Below, piece by piece: positions 55,099-63,602 of a DNA stretch of 64,000 nucleotides; the stretch's first letter is position 1, and each line of letters begins with the position of its first letter. Origin of the DNA: Vicinamibacteria bacterium (GTDB lineage: Bacteria > Acidobacteriota > Vicinamibacteria > Fen-336). The notes beneath the pieces were generated by a model. That model did no database searches. It was not told the DNA's origin and worked only from the letters and a program-made list of their open reading frames with translations. The stretch spans positions 1-64,000 of the forward strand of contig DATMML010000043.1 of NCBI GenBank assembly GCA_035570235.1. The letters are read 5' to 3'. The position numbers and the translations under genes are program-made.

Positions 55099-56430
55099 TC
55101 ATCGCCAGACGACACATCCCCGCTCCTCGAGTCGCTTAACCCACGCGGGCAGGGCGGCCAGCTTGTTCCAGCGCAAGTCCAGCCTCTGGAGGCTCGCCGC
55201 CTCCGCGATGGAGGCGGGAAGGAAGACCAAGCGGTTGCCCCGCAGATCCAGCTCCTTTAGGTTCTTGAGATTGCGGAGCGAGTCGGGAAGACGGGTCAAG
55301 CGGTTGTTCCTCAGGTCCAGACGGGACAGGCCGCGTAAGTCACCGATCGACTCCGGGAGCCCGGTCAGGCGGTTGTTGGCCAGCCGCAGCTCCCGGAGCC
55401 TAACCAGGTTGCCGATCGACGATGGAATCGAAGCGAGCTCGTTGTTTCCAAGATGGAGCTCCAAGAGGGCGGACAGATTGCCGAGAGCGGAAGGAAGGAC
55501 GACGAGCCGGTTGTCGGAAAGCCTCAGCTCCCGGAGGCTCCTGAGGCTCCCAATCGTGTCGGGAAGGGTCCCCAGGCGGTTGCCACCGATGTTCAGGTAG
55601 CGCAGGGCCGCCAGGTTCCCGATCGTCTTCGGCACCGAGGTCAGCCGGTTGTCGTGCAGGTAGAGGTAATCCGTGAGACCCGCCAGGCGAAAGAGCTCCG
55701 GGGGCAGTGAGCTGAGCTCGTTATGACCGAGATCGAGCAGCCGGAGCCGGGTGAGCTTCTGGATCCCGGCGGGAAGGGACGACAGGCGATTCTCCGCGAG
55801 GTTGAGCGCCTCAAGGCCGATGAGGCGCCAGAGCGACGCGGGCAGGGACGTCAGCCGGTTCTTCCCCAGGCTCAGATCCGTAAGACGGCGCAAGCCCCCG
55901 AGGCTCTCAGGGATGGAGACAAGCCGGTTACCGCGTAGGCTCAGCCGGCGGAGGCTCTTCAACCGATCGAGGCCGGAGGGGAGAGCGCGCAGCAGGTTGT
56001 CATCCAAATGCAGCTCCCGGAGGCGAACCAGACCCGGAAGGAACCCGGGGAGCGAACGCAGACGATTCCGGTCTAGATAGAGAGCCTGAAGATCGAGAAG
56101 GGCGCGGATCGACCCCGGGAGCTCAGAAAGCCGGTTGCCCACCAAATCGAGCTGCTTCAGCCCTCCCAGCTGCGCCAGGGAGTCCGGTAGGAACGGCAAC
56201 TCGCACCCGCGGAGAGAGAGGGCAAAAACGGAACCCCTCCGGGAGGCGAAGCCCACCTCTTCGCCTAGCCTGCCGCCCCCGCCACTGAAGCTGACCTCAG
56301 AAGCTCTCCGGCCCGGCTCGCCCTCGCGGAGACGACCCTCCAGGCCCGCCGCCGCCGCCAGCTCCATCAATGCGGTCGCGTCGCTTCCCCGAAGATGAGA
56401 GCCGGCCCGTACGGTCCCTCCTGGTGTCAT
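55099..56430 (-). CDS. Leucine-rich-repeat protein
   Basis: 443 residues. After a polar N-terminal part (about 1-70), about fifteen near-identical 23-residue repeats of the type LxxLxxLxLxxNxLxxLPxxL fill the rest, for example LRELRLSDNRLVVLPSALGN and LSRLDLRNNRLTRLPDSLRN. No signal peptide, membrane segment or enzymatic domain. ATG 56430 was chosen because the frame upstream runs into the MATE gene. Such proteins bind other proteins; partner unknown. Confidence 0.85.
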   Translation of the reverse strand: MTPGGTVRAGSHLRGSDATALMELAAAAGLEGRLREGEPGRRASEVSFSGGGGRLGEEVGFASRRGSVFALSLRGCELPFLPDSLAQLGGLKQLDLVGNRLSELPGSIRALLDLQALYLDRNRLRSLPGFLPGLVRLRELHLDDNLLRALPSGLDRLKSLRRLSLRGNRLVSIPESLGGLRRLTDLSLGKNRLTSLPASLWRLIGLEALNLAENRLSSLPAGIQKLTRLRLLDLGHNELSSLPPELFRLAGLTDYLYLHDNRLTSVPKTIGNLAALRYLNIGGNRLGTLPDTIGSLRSLRELRLSDNRLVVLPSALGNLSALLELHLGNNELASIPSSIGNLVRLRELRLANNRLTGLPESIGDLRGLSRLDLRNNRLTRLPDSLRNLKNLKELDLRGNRLVFLPASIAEAASLQRLDLRWNKLAALPAWVKRLEERGCVVWR

Positions 56431-56492
56431 GCCCTCAACCCCCGGTGCGAAGGAGCCTCCGTCCGGGGGCCATGTCTGGCCCGTTAGGCCCC

Positions 56493-57872
56493 CTAAGCCT
56501 CTCGTCGCTCTGCGGGCAAGGGTGCAGACTCGGGCGTGAAGGACAGCTTCCTGGCGAACTCCCGGTGAAGGAGCCAGAGGTTCACGCAGAGCTGTGCCGT
56601 CACGGAGGCCACGGACAGATACCACAATTGGCGCACCTGGAAGCCCGGCTGCTGCGACAGAGCGTAAGCAGGAAGGGCAAACAGAATCAAGCGTATTGAG
56701 GAGCTGCCCAGCGCAGGCAACGTGTTGCCCATGCCCTGGAAGACACTGGAGCTGACGAAGACAACGCCGGAAGCGAGGAAGTTCCAGCTGATGATGCGCA
56801 AGTAGTCCGCGCCGACTGCGACCACGGCCGCATCTCGGTTGAAGAGGCGGACCAGGCCGGCGGGCGCGATGTGGCAAAGCGCGGTCAAGGCCAGCATGAT
56901 CACCGCGCTCATGGCCGCGGCGGAATAAAAGGTCTGGCGAACACGTCCTCCCTGGCGGGCGCCGTAGTTCTGCCCGGCGACGGGAGCCGCCGCGAAGGCG
57001 ATCGCCACCGCCGGCAGGAAAAGGGCCTGCATCACCCGGCTGCCGATGCCAAACCCCGCCTGGGCGGCGGCGCCGAAGGGCCGAATGATGTCGTAGACGA
57101 GGACCAAGTAGACGGAGATGAGGGCGAACTCACCGCCCGCGGGAAGCCCCACGCGCAGCATCTCGCCCCACAACCCTGGGCGTGGCCTCCAGTCCGCCCG
57201 TCGGAAGCCCAGGTCGGCGGCCCCCCCTTGGAAGTAGGCCGTGAATGCGAGACAACCGACGGCGACGGCGGCGAACGAAGCCAGCGCCGCCCCCGAGACA
57301 CCGAGCGGGTGCCCGGTGCCCCAGCCGAAAATGAGCACCGGCGCCAGCAGGATGTTGAGGATCACGGTAGCGACCTGGATGAGCGTCGGGACCTTCAAGT
57401 CACCCAGCCCCCGCAGGGCCGCCCCCATGGCCACGAGGGGGAATTGAAGAAAGAGCGCGGGGATGAACCAGTCCAGATACTGGGCACCCAGGGCGGCGGT
57501 GGTGGCGTCCGCGGCCAGCCAGCGACTATAGGCGCCGCGCAAGGCAAAAAAGCAAGCACCGAAGCCGAGTCCCGTGATGTTCGATAGGAGGAGCGCTTGG
57601 TTGAAGACGAGCTCCGCACGCTCCTTGTCCTTGCGTCCGATGGCCTGAGCGATCAAGGAGGTCGTGCCCACGCCCAGGGATTGCGTGAGCGCCAGCACCA
57701 GGAGCATCAGATTTCCGCCGAGGCCGACGCCCGCGATGGCTTCCTTGCCCAGCCTTCCCACGAAGTAGAGGTCGGCCAGGAAGTAGAGGGTCTGAAAGAC
57801 GGTGCTCAAGGCGATGAAGGTCGCGAGCTGGACGATGTGTCTGCCGACCGGACCCTCGGTGAGATCCTTCAT
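56493..57872 (-). CDS. MATE-family multidrug/cation exporter
   Basis: 459 residues with 12 predicted transmembrane segments in two homologous halves (FIALSTVFQTLYFLADLYFV, then FALISVYLVLVYDIIRPFGA). The N-terminal half retains GGNLMLLVLALTQSLGVGTT. Na+- or H+-driven export of organic cations is expected; substrate unknown. GGAGG lies eleven bases before the ATG and a TAGGAT hexamer further up. Confidence 0.93.
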   Translation of the reverse strand: MKDLTEGPVGRHIVQLATFIALSTVFQTLYFLADLYFVGRLGKEAIAGVGLGGNLMLLVLALTQSLGVGTTSLIAQAIGRKDKERAELVFNQALLLSNITGLGFGACFFALRGAYSRWLAADATTAALGAQYLDWFIPALFLQFPLVAMGAALRGLGDLKVPTLIQVATVILNILLAPVLIFGWGTGHPLGVSGAALASFAAVAVGCLAFTAYFQGGAADLGFRRADWRPRPGLWGEMLRVGLPAGGEFALISVYLVLVYDIIRPFGAAAQAGFGIGSRVMQALFLPAVAIAFAAAPVAGQNYGARQGGRVRQTFYSAAAMSAVIMLALTALCHIAPAGLVRLFNRDAAVVAVGADYLRIISWNFLASGVVFVSSSVFQGMGNTLPALGSSSIRLILFALPAYALSQQPGFQVRQLWYLSVASVTAQLCVNLWLLHREFARKLSFTPESAPLPAERREA

Positions 57873-58293
57873 GTCGCGCGCGATCCTCCGCCTGGAGATC
57901 CTACCGCTTCTCGCTCCGTCTCGCGTGTGTCATCGACGAGCCGCGGCACCCCCAAGACCGCCGCGACTGGCCGGGCCACGGCACCGCCTTTGGAAGGACG
58001 CGCTTAGTGCCCGGAGTCGTCCGCGGACGGGCCGTAGATCGAGGGCACCTTGCCTCCCATCGGGGGCAGATAGGTGCTGAACTGCCCGCGGTGATGGCAC
58101 CTCGTCAAAAAGGAACCCCCAGACCCTCTCGGCCATGGAGGGATAGCGGGCGGGCTCTCCAACCCCGGCACGGGGACGGCCGTTGGGGCGGGCGGTGGGA
58201 GGTCCCGCGGGTGTCCGCCCAGGGTCACCCCCACCCGAGGGAGACCCTACGCGCGACTCGAGCGGCGCCCAATCGGCCGCCGGGAGAACTCGT
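57873..58293. other. 421-bp intergenic region, no convincing gene
   Basis: Lies between the MATE gene and the TPR gene, both minus strand. A 76-codon minus-strand frame (58004-58234) ends in RGQFSTYLPPMGGKVPSIYG, which looks less random than other small frames here, but it has no ribosome site. I see no tRNA or strong hairpin. Confidence 0.5.
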
Positions 58294-59580
58294 TCACAGG
58301 AAAATGGTCTCCCCCGCGAAGAACGGCCTTTCGACCTTGAACCGGAAATGGAGGGTGGGGGCGACCCCAGGGAGGAGCTGAAGAGGATGACTGTAATCGC
58401 AGCGGATGATGCGCCACCTGTTCCTGGTCTCAACAGAGCAGCTGTCGACCTTCACGTGGTCCTCTAGACCATGCTCATTGGCGGCTTGCAAGATGAGCTG
58501 CAAGACCTCCCCATCCTCGCGGACGGGGGCGCCCGCGATCTCCGCTACCTTGTCCCTGAACATCCAATAGTCCACGTACGGAATCGAAGTCGCCCAAGTG
58601 ACGCGGCCGAGCACAAGGAGGGCCAAGAGCCCCCACCCCGCCCTCTTCGGCTTCGGCAGCGCCCCACTCAAGGCGTGGCCTGCGGCCAGCAGGCCCTTCC
58701 ACAGCTGCACTGCGGGATGGCTCGGCTGCGCCTCGGAGCGGACCTCATCGCGCAGCTGCTGAAGCCGGATGGCCTCGCGATTCTCATGGCTCTCCGGCCG
58801 ATCACGAAGGCAACCGGGATCCAGACGGACCGCCTCGTCGTACGCGGCCAAGGCATCGGCGGAGCGGCCTTGGGCATTCAGGAGGTCTCCGAGGTCCAAG
58901 TGCCCCTGAGGATCCTCGGGGTGCCGCCGGATCGCCTCCCGGAAGGACGAGAGGGCTTGCTCAGGCCGTCCAGAAGCCTGCATGGCCAGGGCGAGATTGC
59001 GGTGGGCCTCCGCGTCGTCGGGCGGCCCGAGCTGGATGGCCCTTCGAAAGGCGCGCGACGCTTCGCCCTCCCTTCCGGATCTGAAGAGGGCCACGCCCAG
59101 GTTGTTATGGACCGGGGCCTGGCCCTGGTCCAGTTGGAGAGCCGAGTGGAAGGTGTGAACTGCTTCACGATAGCGGCTGGCCGCGGTCAGGGCCACGCCG
59201 AGCGCGTTGAGGGCGCTGACGTCGTCGGGGCGCAGTCGCGTCACCTCACGGAAGGAGGCCACGGCCGCTTCATGCTCTCCGAGGATCCACAGGCTCTTGG
59301 CCAGGGCCGTGTGATAGGCGGCCTCGTCCCGGTTCATCTGTATGGCCTCGCGAAGAACCGGCACCGCCTCTGCATGTCTCCCGAGCTGGGCGAGCGCGTC
59401 GCCCAGGATGTAGTGATAGTCGGGGTCGTTCACTTGCAGTTTCGCGGCCGTTCGAAAGGTGGCCAGCACTTCCCTCGCGGCCATGGCATCGGCAGCGATC
59501 CCCGCTCGGGCGGCGCCCGTACCAGCGGGCCCTGGATCTTCGTCCGAGAGCTCGAGACGAAGCCGAAACAGTGGTTCCAT
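58294..59580 (-). CDS. TPR protein with C-terminal membrane-anchored domain
   Basis: 428 residues. Residues about 40-255 hold six TPR units (YHYILGDALAQLGRHAEAVP, VHNNLGVALFRSGREGEASR). A short hydrophobic segment (about 315-332) leads to a C-terminal alpha/beta domain (about 335-428; MFRDKVAEIAG, DGEVLQLILQAANEHGLEDH) that resembles DUF4845-like domains, by inspection only. If the segment spans the membrane, the TPR side is cytoplasmic and the C-domain periplasmic. Confidence 0.8.
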   Translation of the reverse strand: MEPLFRLRLELSDEDPGPAGTGAARAGIAADAMAAREVLATFRTAAKLQVNDPDYHYILGDALAQLGRHAEAVPVLREAIQMNRDEAAYHTALAKSLWILGEHEAAVASFREVTRLRPDDVSALNALGVALTAASRYREAVHTFHSALQLDQGQAPVHNNLGVALFRSGREGEASRAFRRAIQLGPPDDAEAHRNLALAMQASGRPEQALSSFREAIRRHPEDPQGHLDLGDLLNAQGRSADALAAYDEAVRLDPGCLRDRPESHENREAIRLQQLRDEVRSEAQPSHPAVQLWKGLLAAGHALSGALPKPKRAGWGLLALLVLGRVTWATSIPYVDYWMFRDKVAEIAGAPVREDGEVLQLILQAANEHGLEDHVKVDSCSVETRNRWRIIRCDYSHPLQLLPGVAPTLHFRFKVERPFFAGETIFL

Positions 59581-60196
59581 TCCTTGGCTACACTCGGTGA
59601 ACCGGAGCTCCCAGGGCGGACACCCCTCTCAAGCGTTGGAGCGACCTGGGCCCAACTCTGGCTGGAGCCACGAGCTGGACGCCCAAGGCATCATGATACC
59701 CAAGACCGCACGCCTCCAGTCCCTCGGAGCTACCCAGTCAGCCGCCGGTGCCGGTGTCCAAGTCCCCCCGGGGGCCCCCGCCCCAACCCAGGGAAGGACC
59801 GGCTTGCCGCTTCTCGCCGGGGACGTCCTCATCGGGGGCTAAGGTAAGGGGCGGCCTCGCTACAAGATTGGGCATTACAAGCACGTAGCGTGCCGGCCGC
59901 CGTCGGAGGGGCTTACTCAACCTCTAGCGCAACTTGGGATCTCCGGGTCTGCGTGCATCTACTCTGAGTGTGCACTCCTGGGAATCCCGGTGCCACTTTC
60001 TGGAAGCGGGGCGGCAGTGACAGCACGCGAGCGGCTTTGCGTGATCGGACCCGGCCCGTGATGCCGGACGGGGAAAACCAACGCGCGCGACCGGGTCGCC
60101 GCCTGAACACTCCGGCGACTCCTCCCTCGGGAGCCCTTCCGGCTCGGTGGGGGTGCGGGTTGACGCGAAGGCCTGGGCCACCTAGCCTTGCTGGGC
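59581..60196. other. 616-bp divergent intergenic region
   Basis: The largest gap in the window, between the TPR gene (minus) and the methyltransferase gene (plus). It carries the methyltransferase promoter at its right end and must hold the TPR gene's promoter, which I cannot identify. An imperfect GAGTGTGCACTC palindrome is near 59966. No open frame has a ribosome site plus plausible composition. Confidence 0.55.
60161..60189 (+). promoter_or_regulatory. Promoter placing the transcript start at the methyltransferase ATG
   Basis: TTGACG (60161-60166), 17-bp spacer, TAGCCT (60184-60189). Seven bases then separate the -10 from ATG 60197. It overlaps the TTG at 60188, so that codon cannot be the start. 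Confidence 0.55.
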
Positions 60197-60895
60197 ATGA
60201 AAGAGCCCTGGGACCACCCCGACTGGTACGATCTGCACGACACCACTTGGACCGCGGGCCCGGAGCGCGAACCGGAGCATTATCGGGAGACGGTGATTGC
60301 GATTCCCCCCCTGGACAGGGCTGACCATCTCGTCGACGTGGGAGCCGGCACGGGCAAGCTGGCACTCCTCGTCGGCCGGGCCTATCCCCGGGTCGGTCAC
60401 ATCACGCTCATCGAGCCCAACCCCGACAAGCTGGCGCGGGCGGAGGAGCGACTCCGCGAGGCCATGCCGGCCTCCGAACTGCGCGTGGTGCGGGCGGCTC
60501 TAGGCGTTGACCACGCTCTTCCCAAGGGTGAGGCCACCCTAGTCATGGCCGGGAGCGTCCTCATGCCCACCATGGAGCTGGGTGGCGGGACCCTAGAGGA
60601 CGGGCGGCGTTGGCTTCGGGCCGCGTTGGCTGATGTGCGCGAGCTGCTGCAGCCAGGCGCGCCCTTCTACGATATCGAGACCTTGGCCGCACCCTGGGCT
60701 CGGGGGGGCGCGCGCGACCCCGTCCGCCGACTGGACTTCCGCGAGCTCGTCCAAGAGCTCGAAGACGCGGGTTTCCTCCCGGTCGACTGTGTCTATCGGT
60801 TTCGTGACCGCGTCGTGCTCCGCGCGGGGCGTCCCCTCTCCGGTGCCCCGGCACCCAGAATCACGGAAGGGTTGGGACCCGCTCGTTCCGCCTAG
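60197..60895 (+). CDS. SAM-dependent methyltransferase
   Basis: 232 residues. Class I Rossmann fold with motif I HLVDVGAGTGKLALL (about 43-57), an acidic strand (LIEPNPDKLARAEERL) and PTMELGGG later. Substrate not recognisable. No Shine-Dalgarno; a strong promoter directly precedes the ATG. Confidence 0.85.
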   Translation: MKEPWDHPDWYDLHDTTWTAGPEREPEHYRETVIAIPPLDRADHLVDVGAGTGKLALLVGRAYPRVGHITLIEPNPDKLARAEERLREAMPASELRVVRAALGVDHALPKGEATLVMAGSVLMPTMELGGGTLEDGRRWLRAALADVRELLQPGAPFYDIETLAAPWARGGARDPVRRLDFRELVQELEDAGFLPVDCVYRFRDRVVLRAGRPLSGAPAPRITEGLGPARSA

Positions 60896-60930
60896 TCATC
60901 GAACGCGACTCATGCTGGCGAGGAGGCATC

Positions 60931-61482
60931 ATGAAGCGATGGACATTTGAGCCCGGACACACGGCGGCTGAGTTCTGCGTGAGGCATATGATGGTCACTC
61001 ACGTTCGCGGCCACTTCAAGAATGTGCACGGCACCCTGGACTTCGACCCGGACCTCCCCACCTCGTCGCGCGTCGAGGCCACTATAGAGGCGCGCGAGCT
61101 GTGGACGGGCGAACCCGCTCGCGATGCCCACTTGAGAAGTCCCGACTTCCTGGATGTGGAACGTTTTCCCCAGATTACTTTTCGCGGGAGCGACATCCGT
61201 CTCCGCGGCCGCAATGAGGCCCTGGTCCTTGGTGAGCTGACAATCCGCGGGGTCACAAAAGCCGTGGGTCTGGATGTTCACTATCTTGGGCAGTGGCAGA
61301 CACCTTGGTGGGAGGACGGCGTCGACAAGGGACCCAAGAGCCGCGCGGGGTTTCTCGCCACGACCCGCATCAACCGTCAGGACTTCGACGTGAGATGGAA
61401 CAGTGCCCTCGATCTGGGCGGGGTTGTGGTCGGCGACGAGGTGGCGATTACGATTGATGCTGAGGCGATCCTTGACAAATGA
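60931..61482 (+). CDS. YceI-family lipid-binding-like protein
   Basis: 183 residues. Begins WTFEPGHTAAEFCVRHMMVT and contains DLPTSSRVEATIEARELWTG, FLDVERFPQITF and LTIRGVTKAVGLDV, the YceI/lipocalin-like barrel pattern. Family members bind polyprenyl lipids. It lacks a signal peptide, so it seems cytoplasmic. GGAGG before the ATG. Confidence 0.92.
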   Translation: MKRWTFEPGHTAAEFCVRHMMVTHVRGHFKNVHGTLDFDPDLPTSSRVEATIEARELWTGEPARDAHLRSPDFLDVERFPQITFRGSDIRLRGRNEALVLGELTIRGVTKAVGLDVHYLGQWQTPWWEDGVDKGPKSRAGFLATTRINRQDFDVRWNSALDLGGVVVGDEVAITIDAEAILDK

Positions 61483-61717
61483 GGGCCGCCCACGTCGATC
61501 TGATCCTCGACCAGGCGCTCTGGGCGGCTCGGCGGCCTCCGTAATGTAGCCGCTCGCCGCTAGACCGTCCGCCTCAGCCCTTCGAGATCGATCCACCGGG
61601 ACCATGCCCGCTCCCCAAGAGGGCCACACAGTGGGCCGCATGCTCTAGCCCGGACCGGGTTTACCCGTCACCTCCCTCCGCGCGTGGGTCCGCCTTGTCT
61701 TCTGAAACAGGGGTACT

Positions 61718-62452
61718 ATGGCTTCCACATCCAGCTCCCCGCCGCCAGTCCTAACATTCGTTCTTCTCGGCCTCACCGCCGTCACCGGCGTCATCGATGC
61801 CACGAGTTATCTCGGCCTCGGGCACGTCTTTACCGCGAACATGACCGGGAATGTCGCCTTATTGGGATTCGCCATCGCCAGCGCACAAGGGCTGTCCGTC
61901 GTCCGCTCGGGTGCCGCGTTGGGCGCTTTCCTTGTCGGCGCCGTCCTCGGCGGGCGATTGGCTACCGGGATGAGCGCAGGCCCCCGCTCTCGCTGGACCG
62001 GCGTGGCGTTTGGAACGGAGGCGGCACTGCTTTTTGCGGGCATGGCCGTCGCCCTCGGCCACGGGAAGAGCGTCTCCGGCGAGCCGGTCCGCCTCTACAT
62101 GATCATCGTCCTAACCGGTCTGGCCATGGGGATCCGAAACGCCACTGTCCGCAAGCTCGGGGTGCCCGACCTCACCACAACCGTATTGACCCTCACCCTC
62201 GCCGCTCTCGCCGCGGACTCCACCCTGGCCGGGGGAAGCAATGCAGGCTCGTCGAGGCGAATCGCATCTGTTGCCGCCACCATCGGGGGAGCAGCGATGG
62301 GCACGTGGTTGCTCAGGGACTCGCTCACGCTGCCGCTCGCCACTTGCGGCGCCATCTCCGGGGTCTGCGCCCTCGCCGCATACTTCGGCCTCGCCGGCCG
62401 AGGGGAGACGGCGCTCCCAGATAGGCCCACGGAGGCGGATCAGACCGGGTGA
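61718..62452 (+). CDS. DUF1275 (YoaK-like) membrane protein
   Basis: 244 residues with about six transmembrane segments. TAVTGVIDATSYLGLGHVFTANMTGN is the family signature (quoted in part), and MGIRNATVRKLGVPDLTTT also fits. Function unknown. AGGGG precedes the ATG. Confidence 0.9.
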   Translation: MASTSSSPPPVLTFVLLGLTAVTGVIDATSYLGLGHVFTANMTGNVALLGFAIASAQGLSVVRSGAALGAFLVGAVLGGRLATGMSAGPRSRWTGVAFGTEAALLFAGMAVALGHGKSVSGEPVRLYMIIVLTGLAMGIRNATVRKLGVPDLTTTVLTLTLAALAADSTLAGGSNAGSSRRIASVAATIGGAAMGTWLLRDSLTLPLATCGAISGVCALAAYFGLAGRGETALPDRPTEADQTG

Positions 62453-62612
62453 GCGTCGGGTGCAGCCCGTCGAGCTTGAGGAGTTGCTCGCCGGGAAGAC
62501 GCCGCTGAGAACCCGAGTCCCTCCGCGAGGGCAACGGCAGCTCTCTGCCTGTAGCCTCGCCATGGAGACGCCCGCCCTGGTCTTGTGTCTTCGCCGACCG
62601 CGGGCAGCGTGG

Positions 62613-62641
62613 TTGCGTTAAGACGGGCATTCGCATATACG
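62613..62641 (+). promoter_or_regulatory. arsR promoter
   Basis: TTGCGT (62613-62618), 17-bp spacer, TATACG (62636-62641). The -10 ends nine bases before ATG 62651, so the leader is two or three bases at most. Confidence 0.5.
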
Positions 62642-62653
62642 TATTTCCATATG
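62634..62653. promoter_or_regulatory. Probable ArsR operator over the -10 and start codon
   Basis: CATAT (62634-62638) and ATATG (62649-62653) form an inverted repeat with a ten-base gap, enclosing the eight-base palindrome ATACGTAT (62637-62644). ArsR/SmtB sites are AT-rich imperfect inverted repeats at the promoter. The AT-rich block stands out in GC-rich surroundings. Repressor binding here would cover the -10 and the ATG. Confidence 0.55.
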
Positions 62654-63001
62654 TCAGTCGAGGTGGGGCCTCTTGCTCGGCTGTTCAAGTCCTTGGGCGA
62701 GGAGACACGGCTCCGAATCGTTGCCCTCCTTTCTCATGGCGAGCTCTGCGTCTGTCACCTTGAGGAGGCCCTTCGGTTGGCGCAGCCGAGCGTGTCCCGC
62801 CACCTGGGCACCCTGCGGGCGGCGGGCGTGGTGGAACACCGCCGCGAGGGTAGCTGGGTCTACTACCGGCTCGCGCGCCAAGGCGATCCTGACTGTGAGC
62901 GACACCTCCGGGCGCTGATGCGTTCTTTCGGCAGACGGTCGGTCCTGCGGAAGGACCTTTCGCGGCTAATAAGGATTCGCGGGCCCCAGTCATGCAAATA
63001 G
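62651..63001 (+). CDS. arsR: ArsR/SmtB-family metalloregulator
   Basis: 116 residues, winged helix. GELCVCHLEEAL (about 30-41) carries the As(III)-binding Cys33 and Cys35 (CVC) in the recognition-helix region, followed by LRLAQPSVSRHLGTLRAAGV and EGSWVYYRL. ATG 62651 is preferred; the upstream frame starts in the promoter. Twenty bases separate its stop from arsC, so they are one operon; no arsenite exporter follows. Confidence 0.92.
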   Translation: MSVEVGPLARLFKSLGEETRLRIVALLSHGELCVCHLEEALRLAQPSVSRHLGTLRAAGVVEHRREGSWVYYRLARQGDPDCERHLRALMRSFGRRSVLRKDLSRLIRIRGPQSCK

Positions 63002-63021
63002 CCTTCGAATAGGGAGCGGCC

Positions 63022-63522
63022 ATGACCGTCCACAACGTCCTTTTCCTCTGCACGGGGAACTCGGCCCGCAGCATCATGGCCGAGGTGCTCTTGAACCGTC
63101 GGGGCCACAGCCGTTTCCGAGCCTTCAGCGCGGGGAGCCAACCCAAGGGCGAGGTTCACCCCCTGACCCTGGAGATCCTCGAGCGCGCCCACCTTCCGAC
63201 GCATGGTGTCCGGAGCAAGAGCTGGAACGAGTTCTCGGGACCGGGTGCGCCGGCCCTCGACTTCGTGTTCACCGTGTGCGGGAACGCCGCCCAGGAGCGG
63301 TGCCCACACTGGCCCGGGCAGCCGATGACGGCCCATTGGGGTGTCGACGACCCTGCCGTCATCGATGGCCCTAAGGAGACGCGGCTTCGAGCCTTCAACC
63401 GGGCACTCCACGAGCTCGACGCAAGGATCCAGCTCTTCACGAGCCTTCCCTTGGAGTCCCTCGACAAGATGGCGCTCGCGGAGAGACTTCGCGATATCAG
63501 CCGCATCCCGCCGAAAGAATAA
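63022..63522 (+). CDS. arsC: Arsenate reductase, LMW-phosphatase type (thioredoxin-coupled)
   Basis: 166 residues. P-loop LCTGNSARS with catalytic Cys10 and Arg16; second and third redox Cys are Cys86 and Cys94 (TVCGNAAQERCPHWPG); DDPAV holds the conserved Asp near 109-110. Reduces arsenate to arsenite via a disulfide cascade. The 86/94 spacing is one residue longer than the classical 82/89 pair, a known variant. Controlled with arsR. Confidence 0.94.
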   Translation: MTVHNVLFLCTGNSARSIMAEVLLNRRGHSRFRAFSAGSQPKGEVHPLTLEILERAHLPTHGVRSKSWNEFSGPGAPALDFVFTVCGNAAQERCPHWPGQPMTAHWGVDDPAVIDGPKETRLRAFNRALHELDARIQLFTSLPLESLDKMALAERLRDISRIPPKE

Positions 63523-63554
63523 GGTCCAGGGTCTTGGCTCGCGGGCGGCCCGGG

Positions 63555-63576
63555 GCTCAGCAACGGGTCCCTGAGC
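63555..63576. terminator. Possible terminator hairpin after arsC
   Basis: GCTCAG (63555-63560) and CTGAGC (63571-63576) pair around a ten-base loop, 33 bases after the arsC stop and before the convergent TPR gene. No T-run. Confidence 0.3.
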
Positions 63577-63602
63577 AGCGGCGGGAGGCTCCTAGGGAGA
63601 AA

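Noticed and set aside
55099-56877. LRR protein extended to 56877
   Set aside because: The extension overlaps the MATE coding sequence, which is well supported; it has no ribosome site and its translation is Arg/Pro-rich.
59581-60196. A hidden gene in the 616-bp gap
   Set aside because: Open frames there have Arg/Pro/Gly-rich translations, no ribosome site, and none reads as a domain.
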